Assembly: GCA_024449915.1 (NCBI GenBank)
Contig: JAMZAV010000915.1
Coordinates: forward strand, 310,001 to 374,000
Direction: 5' to 3'
Length of the DNA: 64,000 nt
From: Sweltsa coloradensis
Lineage: Eukaryota > Arthropoda > Insecta > Plecoptera > Chloroperlidae
Part shown: one piece after another, positions 19,522-31,529 of the stretch
Layout: the number at the start of each line of letters is the position of its first letter
Position numbering within the stretch: the first letter of the stretch is position 1
The notes under the pieces: model-generated
The model's input: only the letters and a program-made list of their open reading frames with translations
Databases searched by the model: none
Told to the model about the DNA's origin: nothing
Program-made: the position numbers and the translations under genes

Positions 19522-22490
19522 TTGGATGACCGTAGCGAGCGAAGCGAAGATTCCATTTCACTACACTGGAGAAAAAAATCCGGAATGTTTTTTTTTCTTT
19601 CTTTCTTTCCTTTTTTTTTTTGTATTTTTGTGTGCCTGTGAACACGATTCCGGCTAAACCAATACTCCAATTGCGATGAAATTTTATGGAGGTCTGTGAA
19701 ATCTCTGAACGAAGAACTGCACGTAGGGAAAAACGATCAAAAAATTATTTCTCATGAAAATCGCAATTTTACGATTTTTTTCGATTTTTACGCTCAAATT
19801 TTACACGAATAATTATATCAATTCATAAAACAAAGGTTCTGTGAAAAAACAGTTACAATCGAATAAAGCATGTAGGTGTTATAAGTCGACGAAATTTTCT
19901 TTAAATCGAAAAATATCGTAAAATTGCAATTTTCATAAGAAATAATTTTTAGATTGCGCTCAAAAACGTGGTAGTTTTAAGTTCAGAGATTTCGAAGGCC
20001 TCCACAAAATTTCATCGCAATTGGAGTATCGGTTATAGTCCGTGGAACAAGCTGCTAAAACTATAGGAACATTTCAAATCCGGAAACCAGCACCAAAATT
20101 TAGGAGCAGGTAAAAACCGTATTTTAGAATGTTATTTTCACGGGGGACACGCATGGTAGCAAATAAGTCACCTGTCATGGCGTCCACAAGATGGCCGCCA
20201 AAATAATTTTTAAAATTGATGTAACTCATAAAGTAATCATCAGATTTGGATAAACTAGGTTTTGTTTTATTCGTTTTTTAATGCTCTTCAAAAATGTCAA
20301 TGAAAATATTACCGTCAATACAAAAGTTTTAATTATATTTATATATTATTACAATGTATTGCAATTATGGCACTATTTGGTATATATATAATTATTTATA
20401 CGAAGAATTCTCTAGATTGTCTAAAATTTTCAGACTATACTAAAATAACGCTAATTAATCCAAAATTTAAAGTCCCGAAACGAAATTCTTGTAACTTTTT
20501 GATTAATTAATTAATTAAATTAAGCATTAATTAAATCCCAATTAAAAGTTTCTTATTCACGTACCAAAGTCACGTAGTGTATCACACAAGAACAATATGA
20601 CCACAATGAACCAAAAAAATATTAGTTCCAAAAATTAATTCCAGTTACTTTCCTATTAATTCAATTAATTCAATTAATTAAAAATAATGACAATAATCTC
20701 AATTAATTTTTTAAAATTAACACAATGAAGTCGACCTTGGAATCATTTTTAAGCTAGTTTTAAGGCGATTAAATGTAATGAAAAAATTTATTAATTTAAT
20801 AAATTAATCACCGAATTAATTACATTTTAGTTAAATTATCCCACTTTTGACATGTGTATTGTTATGTATACCTAAATCTCGATCGATCGTCATAAAAATA
20901 TACTACTTTACTGACATAATGCCAATGAATCCGAAGTGTCATGTCCCGAAACAAAATTTTTATAACTTACTGATTAATTAAGAAATTAAATGAAGAATTA
21001 CATATATCTCAATAATTGTTATTGTCACTCAATTAACACAAACAAAATGCCAACAGAAGTATCAAATATAAACAATGCAAGTATAATTTAAAAATTAATA
21101 GTCCCAAAATTAAGTTAATGCCACTTTTCTGTTAATTGAATGTCACACTTAATTATTTTCCTGTAAAATAAGCATGCAAATGGTTCCCAGTGTGTCTGTA
21201 TTAATTTTACCAACACTTGGTGATTATATCAATTAATTTAATTAATTCATTAATTCAATTAACGGAAAAGTAGCATGAACTTAATTTTGGGACTATAAAT
21301 TTTTAAAATTAGACTCGCATTGTTTATATTTGATACTTCTGTTGGCATTTTGTATGTGTTAATTGAGTGACAATAATAATTATTGAGATATAAGTAATTA
21401 TTCACTTACATTCTTAATTAATCGGCAAGTTATAAGAATTTTGTTTCGGGACATGACAATTCGGATTCATTGGCATAATGTCAGTAAAGTAGTATATTTT
21501 TATGACGATCAAACGAGTTTTAGGTATACATAACAATACAAAAAAAAAATGGGTTAATTTAACTAAAATGTAATTAATTCGGTGATTAATTAATTAAATT
21601 AATAAATTTTTTCATTACATTTATTCGTCCTAAAACTAGCTTTAAAATGATTCCAAGGTCGACTACATTGTGTTAATTAAAAAAAATAATAATAATAAAT
21701 AATAAAAAAATATATATAATAACAATTAATTGAGATTATTGTCATTATTTTTAATAAATTGAATAAATTGAATAAATAGGAAAGTGATTGGAATTAATTT
21801 TTGGAACTAATATTTTTTGGTTCATTGTGGTCATATTGTTCTTGTGTGATACACTGCGTGACTTTGGTAAGTGAATAAGAAACTTTAATTTATATTTAAT
21901 TAATGCTTAATTAAATTAATTAATTTATCAAAAAGTTACAAGAATTTCGTTTCGGGACTTTAAATTTTGGATTTTATTGGCGTTATTTTAGTATAGTCTG
22001 AAAATTTTATGACAATCTAGCGAATTCTACGTATAAATAATTATATATATACCAAAAAGTGCTATAATTGCAATACATTGTAATAATATATAAATATAAT
22101 TAAAACTATTGTATTACGGTAATATTATTAATGACATTTTTTGTAGAGCATTATAAATTGAAAAAAACAATACCTGGTTTATCCAAATCTGATGATTACT
22201 TCTTCAGTTACAGCAGTTTTGGCGGCCATCTTGTGGACGCCATGACAGGTGACTTATTTGCTACCATGTGTGTCCCCCGTGAAAATAACATTCTAAAATA
22301 CGTATTTTACCTGCTCCTAAATTTTTTGTGCTGGTTTCCGGATTTGAAATGTTTTTACGCTTGTTCCACGGACTTTTAGCCGGAATCGTGTTAACAAACA
22401 CACAAAAAAAGAAAGAAAAAAAACATTCCAGATTTTTTTCTTCCAGTGTAGTGAAATGGGATCTTCGCTTCGCTCGCTGCGCTCATCCAA
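19522..22490. mobile_element. Giant palindromic element (H9) with two Helentron-type 5' ends
   Basis: The left end reads TTGGATGACCGTAGCGAGCG. The right end is the reverse complement of TTGGATGAGCGCAGCGAGCG. Both arms continue through matching blocks: CACTACACTGGAG, CCGGAATCGTGTTAAC-like, AAATCCGGAAACCAGCAC, GGCGTCCACAAGATGGCCGC, CGGGACATGAC. The symmetry centre is near 21200. The left arm holds an extra ~370-bp nested palindrome (19655-20040). No CTAG/hairpin 3' end is present at either side. No coding capacity recognised. Confidence 0.8.
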
Positions 22491-23175
22491 CTATTTTAAA
22501 TTTATAAAGAGGTCACTTCCTGCCAGAAATTGGCACAACACACGGGAATTGTTCTGATAGACAAACTAATAGAGCTAGAAGATTCAAGTAAACACTTGAT
22601 TGTAAATGAAAGCTACATCTAGGCATATCTATGCTAGTAGCAATTCTATAGGAATACGTTTTCATGCGAATTTTGACAAAATATCAGTCTTGACAATGAC
22701 AATATACTTTGCGTAGGCCTATGTTTGATGTTTTTTAGAAAACAAATTGATTAATTTTAAACCAACTTCTAAAGGGCAAGAACCTTGTGTAAAGTATAAC
22801 GCACTATCTGTAATCGTTCATTAGTCAGTTTGTTTTTAAAGAGTGTGTTGTACATAAAATGTATGTGTATGTAAGTGTGTTGTAATTAAAATGGGCAAGA
22901 TCTAGGGTCCACGGCTGTGTCAATAGTTTCTTGTTTGGAGAGAGGAAGCAATATTATGAGAAATCGACGAAATCGTCACAGCCTTACTTTTTACATGTCT
23001 TCTTTGTTTAAATTACATATTTTCGCAAGTTTATTATCGAATAGCAACTCCCTTATTATTATTATTAAAAATGAACATTGAAAGCAGTTTAGCTTATCCA
23101 AAAATTAAGAACAGTTTGTGCCTTTGTGGTCATCATTGAAGCTGGAGCAATGCTCCAGAGACCAATGCAGGCAGT

Positions 23176-23905
23176 GCTACTACTATCGTTGAGTGACTAA
23201 TATATATATATATATATATATATATGTTTTAAGTATCTTTACGGTAAATAATCACGCACAGTATTATAAAAAATAACTTTAATCCCAACGTTTCAGAAAA
23301 ACTATGTTTCCATTTTCAAGGGAAGGTTAAAAACAAAAATTCAATAAAACAACAACAGCATTATAAAAATAAACAAATAGAAACAAAAAACACACTACCT
23401 TACAAACATAGAAAATTATATAGATCCAATTGCAGTGAACCAAAAATCAAATCACTTGGTTGCATTGTGAGTTTGACTTCTTGTTACCATTCTAGCAGGC
23501 CTATCGATGTCTTCATGTCTTGGTACCACAGACATGAAGACATGAAGACAGCGATAGGCCTGCTAGAATGGTAACAAGAAGTCACACTCACAATGCAACC
23601 AAGTGATTTGATTTTAGGTTCACTGCAATTGGATCTTTATAATTTTCTATGTTTGCAAGGTAGTGTGTTTTTTGTTTCTATTTGTTTATTTTTATAATGC
23701 TGTTGTTGTTTTATTGAATTTTTGTTTTTAACCTTCCTTGAAAATGGAAACATAGTTTTTCTGAAACGTTGGGATTAAAGTTATTTTTTATAATACTGTG
23801 CGTGATTATTTACCGTAAAGATACTTAAAACATTAACCATGGATCACGAAAGCTTAAGACAAAACATATATATATATATATATATATAAGTCACTCAACG
23901 CTACT
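23176..23905. mobile_element. 0.73-kb near-perfect palindrome bounded by (TA)n
   Basis: The arms meet at about 23520-23535 (AGACATGAAGACATGAAGAC and its complement). They share TTTACGGTAAATAATCACGC, TTTAATCCCAACGTTTCAG and CACTTGGTTGCATTGTGAG, then (TA)n, then GTTGAGTGACT on the outside. The right arm has about 36 bp (containing CGTGATCCATGGTTAATG) that the left lacks. Confidence 0.8.
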
Positions 23906-24079
23906 ACACCCATGAATTCAAAGTGAAGCATTGAGCCAATAAATATACCCAACATAATTAAAATAAATAGTTCATTTTAGAGGTATTGGTACCCTCTAAG
24001 TTACAAAAGTAATTGCCAGTTATGTACTTTATTAAATGCCTCAATGGTACATAAATAAATCGGGACTGATTATCTAACA

Positions 24080-24490
24080 TACGCGCGCTATGAGATCAAG
24101 TTGCAACTTTGTCCGATAGATCGCAGAAAGTTACCGTTTCGCGCAGAGCGCTCATACCGACTGTTAATGCCCCCACTGCGACGAACCCGAGACCATAATG
24201 CATCTCCTACTAGTATGCCCTCATTACGACAGATGGCGCGACTCGCTCTATTCAGCCCTACCAAACAACATCCAACATCCTCTTACAGAAACTGATATCC
24301 TCTCCAATTTAACTCTCAACTCCGTCAAAGAAATTTCAAAATTCGTCGCCAAAACGGGAAGAAAAATATAAAGTCCGAGCAGCAGTAAATCAACCAGCGG
24401 AAGGGTTCTCACCACCGCTAGAAGAAACAGAAACAACAACAATAACAACCGACTGTTCACGGTGAACGCAAGAGTATTCCACAGAGCCCA
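24080..24490 (+). pseudogene. LINE ORF 3' fragment (C-terminal CCHC-like region)
   Basis: One frame reads CPHCDEPETIMHLLLVCPHY then R-W-R, running to a stop at 24369-24371. The C-x2-C, H-L-L-L-x-C-P-x-Y-x3-R pattern is the Cys/His motif at the end of many non-LTR retrotransposon ORFs. An in-frame TAA lies just upstream. 5'-truncated and decayed. Confidence 0.6.
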
Positions 24491-24715
24491 TATTTTCAAT
24501 TTCAATTATATTTCAGGACACAGTTATACCATTAATACGTATGGTTAAGTTTATTGGGCATTAATACAATATGAGTTATTTTCTATTATGTGACATATAC
24601 ATTATACAATGATCTGTATTGTGGAATTGTATGTATGATATAAGTAAAATCAAAACCAAGACAATCATTATCGATTGAGTCGTCTGATTAATACAATAAT
24701 ATAATCAAACATAGA

Positions 24716-24892
24716 TACAATACAATACAATACAATAATATAATTAAACATAGATACAATACAATACAATACAATACAATACAATACAATACAATACAAT
24801 ACAATACAATACAATACAATACAATACAATACAATACAATACAATACAATACAATACAATACAATACAATACAATACAATACAATACAATAC
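24716..24892. repeat. (TACAA)n pentanucleotide microsatellite
   Basis: About 30 uniform units, preceded by an interrupted shorter run from 24716. It reads as CIVLY repeats on the minus strand, which is an artefact. Confidence 0.95.
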
Positions 24893-25011
24893 CATATTTG
24901 GACATTTTAATGAATTGGTGTACAAAATGCAAAGTTTTGATCATGAATTGTTCGAACTTAAGCCTCTAGGTAGCACTGTGTTGTGTAGCACCAGATACTC
25001 ACATATTACTC

Positions 25012-25898
25012 AATAGCCTTGTTTACATGGAGGACTGAGTACGGAGTTGAGTACGGTTTTTGGTCTCAGTACCTCATGTAATCAAATAAAATCAAATACC
25101 GAACCGGTTGGGTTCGGTCCGACAAAATGGTGCAACCGAACCGAAATACCGTACTGAGTACTGACATGTAAACAGCTTCCTGATAGGGAACCGAACTGAA
25201 AAACATGCAGCCTAATTGCAAATGTCAATTAATAAGTTTTAAATGTTGTATCTATTTTTAACTTCTGTTCGTTGGGCAACGTTGGGGAACAGACATTGAT
25301 CTCTACTCACAAAATATTTTTAAATTTTAATCTGTGATCATTCAAGCAAGGATATTAACAATTATAATTTACTCACTAGCTTATTTCCATTAGTCTCTTC
25401 TTTAATATGCATTTTTCATTTCTTTTCTTTCAAGAATATCTGTTATTAATTTTCATTGTTAATAATTTTGATAGTTTCACATTTAAATTGAGGATTTTAA
25501 ATATGTTTAAAAAGTTACATGTATTATTTTGTACATATTGTATATTTTAATGTCAATAAGTTTATGTTTTCTATCAATAGGCTATGCTATGATTTACACT
25601 TGTGGAGTATTTGTACTCTGTTGTAATATGCATGATAATAAATAAAAATAAATAAATATAGATCATCCACGCCTAGGCCTGGCCTTCAATCCTACCCGTA
25701 TTTACGAAAATGACATGAAAGTAAGGTTATGTAACAGTGATGTTTTGAGCAATCGCAAGATGGCGTCGATGCTGCACCGAATGTTAGTTCAGTTCTAGTT
25801 GGGTAGGCCTACTCGATGTAAACGCTTCAAGGACATTGGAATCGTACTTAAATTTCAGTACAGTACTGGACCCAGTCCTCCATGTAAACAAGGCTATT
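25012..25898. mobile_element. 887-bp element with perfect 26-bp TIRs
   Basis: Positions 25012-25037 (AATAGCCTTGTTTACATGG onward) are exactly inverted at 25873-25898. A second partial inverse (GACATGTAAACAG) lies at 25163-25175. No transposase frame, so non-autonomous DNA transposon. No clear target duplication. Confidence 0.75.
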
Positions 25899-26067
25899 AT
25901 CTTCACTGGAAGGGTCCATACCACCGCTTTAATAGAATTAACAAAAAACAACAATTCACTATCTTGAAGCAACAATGGAGTAGTAGCATTGAATGGAACA
26001 TGTGGTAGTAGGGTTTATTGATTCAACAATATTTAAAAGTTAACTTTAAAATGATATTAGTAATAAG

Positions 26068-26632
26068 TAGGACTGTGCGGGAAGATTTGAAAGTCGCTCG
26101 GGTTCGGATACTAAACTGCTTCGGGTTTTCGGGTCGGGTCGGGTAGGGTCGGGACAGACGGTTGTGCATGCAAACATGGATGTTGACTTTTACTTGATAA
26201 AAAATCTTACATTGAGATATTCAGTATTCACCCAATTCATTTTCTATTATCTATTTTTATTAAATGCAATTTGAAAAAGCTGTAAATGAAATAAATGGTC
26301 TGGACCGGCACCTCCACCAACCAACTATGTAAATTCTGGACCGTGCCGGTCACCACCATTTCTAAAAAAAATACATTCACTTCTCTTTTACAACATTTTA
26401 TTCGTGACATTTCGACCTTTCCTAAAAGGTATAATTTATATGAAAAATATATTTGAAGAAAGGTCGAAATATGAAGAATAAGGTTGTGTAGAGAGCAATC
26501 TAATGAACACAAATTTAAATAATTAATCTGTTCTACTAGTTACTTTAATATAATACATACTTACTGTGTTCCCTGGAATCGGGTAACTTTTTTTGACTAA
26601 AGGGTTGATCCACAATACCCGACACAGCCCTA
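26068..26632. mobile_element. Probable hAT-like MITE
   Basis: The ends TAGGACTGTGCGGGAA and, inverted, TAGGGCTGTGTCGGGTA match closely. GGGTCGG repeats lie near the left end. An internal inverted pair around GACCGGCACC (26293-26302 and 26339-26352) is present. The superfamily is guessed from the terminal motif only. Confidence 0.45.
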
Positions 26633-26639
26633 ATTTTCA

Positions 26640-28620
26640 GGTACCCGCACAGGCGCACACCACTGTAGCAATAAGCGCAGATTTCTTTTGTGTCATCACA
26701 ACGAATGTCACTATTATGACGAGTATTATTATGGTGTACGTAATGGTTTAAAACAGTGATAAGGATGGATTCTAGCTTACAGTACGTTTAATCGTACTCG
26801 TCCACTCATCCTTAGGAAAATAACTATCATAATTTTTGTCAACTTGTAGAAAAATAACGCATCAATTAACTACCAGCAAAATTATTTCAAACGAATACCT
26901 ACAGTGCCAGATTCCTAAGGTACATAATCAATAACTGAATGCACGATTTTACATAAAAGAGAATTGTGTTAGGATTGATTTCAGTCGCATAACAAGTTGA
27001 CTCAAGTCCTGTTCAATGCTGAGCTTATGAATTCTTTTAAAGCTTTTTCAAGTCTGAAAGTCGTTCGAATGAAGCAACGCTTCACAGTTTATACATAATG
27101 TATCTAAAGATCTAGCAAAGAGGCATACAATAATTGGGGCTTAACCCCAAACTCGATCGCTTTTTCAGTAGCAGTTGTATACAATTAAACAAGGTTGAAT
27201 ATTATATATGCTCGATAGGCCTAAAGAGAGTTCGTCAGGAACTGCCCACTTGAAATTATATTTTTCGATTTACCCAAGCCCTACTTTATTTCCGATCCCG
27301 ATTGCGTATGTTGTGTTGGCCTACATTATTTACAATTAAATGCAGCGACTTATCCTTTGCGTTGTGACCAAAAATAACAAATATAAAATAAGTCAAAATA
27401 TACACAGTATTCTAATACTTTTAAACAATTTGATTATTAAGAAAAAGTTGATTTTCAATTTTAATGAAAATGAAGTTTTAAAGTTTTAATTTGCGCATCT
27501 CCAAAATAAAATCTACATACCAAAGTTATTGAATTCTTATGTAATGAATAATACAACAATATCAATGAATATTCAGCACTTGATTTTTGAATCCACAGAC
27601 GCTGAAATAAAATATGTACATTCTAAAAAAATTTGAAAACATTTTATTGCTGTTGATATAAAAAGGCTTTGATTTTTCTTTTGAATCGAAAGAAATACAA
27701 ATATCTCTATTTCTCTCCATCTCTTTCTTTCTTTTTTCCCTCTAGCTTCACAAAATATGTATCTAAAATCATAATCATTGGAGGGAACAGCGTAACAAAT
27801 AAGTGATCAAGTATTCATACCATTACTCACATGACTCGCAGACAAGTTTTTTTACAATAAAATGTCAATCGCATTCTTTCGGCACACTCGTTTACAAAAG
27901 ACTGGTAAAAATATCGATATTTGATATATTTAATGTTTTCGATGCCGATATTTGGACTCCATATCTAAATATCGATATTTAGAACAAATAAATACAAAGA
28001 TTCACATTTAAAAAAAATGTATCGTGAAAGTTTCACGTTTTCGAAAAAACTTTAAAAAGTAGAACAATGATAGCTATTTTTGGGGATGTAAATGTACAAT
28101 CTCTAAATGTTGTAAATACCCAAGAAAATGTGTGCTTTTTCTATTTCTTTCAGTTTGTATGATTAATTATTTTCATGGTGGGGGTGCCGGGTCATTCAAC
28201 GAGAGTGTAACTTAACGTTATTCATTTTTGGAGATTCAAATCATATAGGCCTTCAATTAATAGATTAGCATACTTTGATTTAATAGTTTGTTGTTTTAAA
28301 CGTAAAAAAACAATTTGTGATCAGATAATAGAAATTCGATAAATCGATATCGATATCGAAACTTTCGTATTTAATCGATAATTGAATTGTATGTCATAGC
28401 CGAGCGCTATTACAATCCTCAAAAAACTATTACAGCCATCAGTGACTCAGCGCTGGCGTGCGAGACTATCTGGGGAGGTCAGAGATAGCCTATTTGCATA
28501 AATGTGAGATTTAAGAGTGATTTTAGATAGAGATTGATCGTAAGTGCAAATTACAGTATTATCTCAGATCCGAATCGATACAAACGGAGTAATGAAAATC
28601 AAATCACAACCATTGAGAGC
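26640..28620. other. AT-rich intergenic stretch
   Basis: No supported gene. It contains scattered ATATCGATAT motifs (27915-27975 and 28340-28375) and a GGGGGTGCCGGGTCATT segment at 28184-28200 that recurs inverted at 47189-47205. Confidence 0.5.
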
Positions 28621-28683
28621 AATTATTTTTAAATTTCTTTAAAATTTGTTGATAACAAATTAGGGCGAACAATCATTATTTGT

Positions 28684-28976
28684 GTTGCTAGTTGGTCTTG
28701 TGTATTTGTAAACGGTGATTTTGGAGCCGTCCTAGCTACGAGGAATATTAAATTCAAAGTTGTTCTGAATCGGGCCTGTTGATTCTGGCGTTGATACGCA
28801 GGTGTTCGCACTGTACACTATGCTGCTATATTTCCAATAAAAAAATATCGATCTTTAGTTGGTTATCGTTTGGTTATCGATTGCGTCGGGGCCTTCAGGG
28901 TTAGCTTGGACGCTTTGGTTTACTGTCCCCCACTGAAAATCAGTTATGTGACTGAGTTAATAGACTATTAATTAAT
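28684..28976 (+). mobile_element. tRNA-derived SINE, family 2, internally deleted
   Basis: Shares GTTGGTCTTGTG, GGAGCCGTCCTAGCTACGAG and AAATCAGTTATGTGACTGAG with the copy at 9333. The B-box region is missing. Confidence 0.6.
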
Positions 28977-28979
28977 TAA

Positions 28980-29500
28980 TTTTTGTTTAATTTAAATGCA
29001 TTTTATTCCTGCAAATATACAACACATCAGATAAGTTAACAATACAAAGTTATGAGCATACCAAATGATGACAAAAATACCTCTTAAAGGAACCCTCTTG
29101 TGTGCGGGCTGTCAAAAATAATACACATTTCATTTTTATGCGGAAACAGATAGATGTAACAAAAATAACAACTTAAATATATGCAGAAACTCGAATATAT
29201 ATAACAATAAGTAATAGACATAGTGCACACAAATATATTAATACATAGAAATTAAACATAGAAATTAAACACAATACACAAGGCATAAACAATTTTTTTT
29301 AAAGTCAATTAATGATTAATAATGGGGTTCTCAATTAATTTAAGACATTCATAAATTCTAGAACAGTGCAATATGATTCCGGATTACTCATCCATTTTTT
29401 CAACGAATATTTAAACAAACTTAAAGATGTACATTTTCTGATAGCCAGGGGTATCTGATTGAAAAATATGGTCCAAGATAATCGACATGTCTTTGCCCAA
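28980..29500 (-). pseudogene. LINE ORF2 C-terminus and 3' UTR, 5'-truncated
   Basis: The minus-strand frame ending at about 29338 reads FFNQIPLAIRKCTSLSLFKY then S-L-K-K-W-M, the characteristic end of non-LTR retrotransposon ORF2. The 3' UTR follows to an AT-rich end near 28980. The upstream continuation is frameshifted. Confidence 0.6.
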
Positions 29501-30301
29501 TAAGTTTACGTTTTTTACTCTAAATAAGAATTTATTTATTCATTTAAAATATCAAGCGGAGCTCGAATCATTTGGTCTCAACGCTGGTTGTGCCGAGAAC
29601 CCAACTAAAAAGTTCCGTTCTCTATTTGTCTGTTGTTTGAACAATATCACAGTTCAAACTTGCTGTACCTAGCGTAAACAAAAAATAGTTAAAAAAATTA
29701 ACATCTGTATTTTTATATAGAATTTGTACTTTACTGCCTTTTCATTTTTAGCACAGAACGTATGACAATACACAATATGTTATCACTATCATAAATGCTC
29801 TCATTGGCGACTTTATTGCAATTTGGACAGTCTTGCTAAGACAAACGCAGTAAGAGCATACAACACTATAAAAATGTCGTTATTTATAGGTCCACCCATT
29901 ATTCTGCCTGCGCTATATTAGTCTTTTGATTGTTGGTGTTAAGTACATTATTAATTATATTAAATTGTGTAATAAAATCAACCAAAATTACGCATAAGTT
30001 ATTGCTTTACGGATTTACTGTTATTATGTCATCATTGTCAAGTGCTTCCTTTGCCTATGCTGTCAGTTACCACCAAATTGATATTAACTCTTCCAGTAAT
30101 TTAATACGGCATATTATTTTCTGCCTCTATATTGTGATATAGCAACTTCATTTACGTAGACGCGTACTTGACGTGGTTACAGATTAAGCTAATTTTATCA
30201 TATTATTATAATCAGCAATTTTCTTAGTGTATCGTATGATGATAGACCTACCGAATATTAATTTTATTCTGTCACTCAATCACTCATTCACTAACTCAGA
30301 A

Positions 30302-30370
30302 TGTCACTCACTCACTCACTCACTCACTCACTCACTCACAAAGTCACACACTCACTCACTCACTCACTCC
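30302..30370. repeat. (CACT)n microsatellite
   Basis: Two runs of TCAC units separated by ACAAAGTCACA. Confidence 0.9.
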
Positions 30371-30407
30371 CTAGCTCACTTTGAATTTGAATGCTGTATA
30401 TACTGTG

Positions 30408-30946
30408 ATTCAGATAAGGTGGCGGTCGCCGAGGGATCGCAGCACTGTCGTCCACGCACTATGGCCACAGGATCGGCAAAAAGTAAATAAAATAACGGTC
30501 TCTAAAAACTGCTTTCGGAGAAAAACACGACTATTTTAAAGCCAAGCCTTGCCCAATATATCCTAAAAATAAAGTATTTATGAAGTGTACGAATAAAATC
30601 AAGACATTTTGATGCTCCTAAACATTGACATCACATCTGGCGAGTTGATTGCATTATAAAAAACCCAGCTGGAAACTAAAGTGGACACACCGATATACCA
30701 ACAAGGCAAAAAAACTTCGTATCGTGGATTACTTAAAATCATCATTTCGCCTAAAATACTGACTCTGTGGACGAATACTTTATTCACAGCTTAGAAAATG
30801 TTGATTTATGTGATAAAATATCACGATCAACATGACAAATACGGAGCCCTACCTAATGCAGTTGATGTGTAAATGTCAACGTTGGCGTCAGTTTTTTGGC
30901 TTCTTCCCGCTTGCTTGACCTACCCGGTCCGCCACCTTATCTGAAT
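30408..30946. mobile_element. 539-bp element with 18-bp TIRs
   Basis: ATTCAGATAAGGTGGCGG at 30408-30425 is perfectly inverted at 30929-30946. The inner sequence is not palindromic. No transposase frame. A short Met-initiated frame near the left end (MATGSAKSK) ends at once and is not supported as a gene. Confidence 0.55.
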
Positions 30947-31529
30947 GCAACAGTTATAGTAATATTATGTGTGTATCCGCTTCGACCCCCCCCCCCGATC
31001 TGTCCTTAAATAGATGTCGCCCCAATGTTGGGTTCTCAAAGTTCCCGTTCTTACGCAAAATACACAGTGCATCAATTATATCTCTATTTAAAAAACCGGC
31101 CTCTCAAATCCCCTAAATGCCCAGTGTATCGCGCAGCTTCGCTATTTATATTTCCACAGACGTAATAAGCTATTTGTGACGAAACGTCATTAAAAAGCTG
31201 TTCAGCAGTCTCATCGTGAATCCTGCCTGAAAGTACGTACTTGAAAATAAATTAATATGAGCATTCCCCGGCCCCTCGCTGATTGGGGGATTTTACGTTT
31301 ATTTACTTTGCTTTTCCCAAGGGAAATTGTATTCCTATATTTGTTATTTGTTGTAGATAACAGAAAGTAAAGTGTGACTCTTTCTAGAAATAAAACAAAG
31401 AACCAATACAGAAATGACGCGAAAGGGGATGGAAACAGATTTTAGGACTTCACACGGGAACAAGAATTTCGGTGGCGTGAAGAAGATTTAGGTAAAACAT
31501 GAACAGTTGAAAGAGAGAGAGAGATATAT

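Noticed and set aside
24668..24944. CIVLY-repeat proteins
   Set aside because: Translation of the TACAA microsatellite.
30302..30370. CRISPR-like array
   Set aside because: A simple CACT microsatellite with no spacers. The host is an animal.
30449..30486. First exon starting MATGSAKSK with GTAAAT donor
   Set aside because: Only a few codons before a stop, inside a TIR element, with no downstream exon identified.
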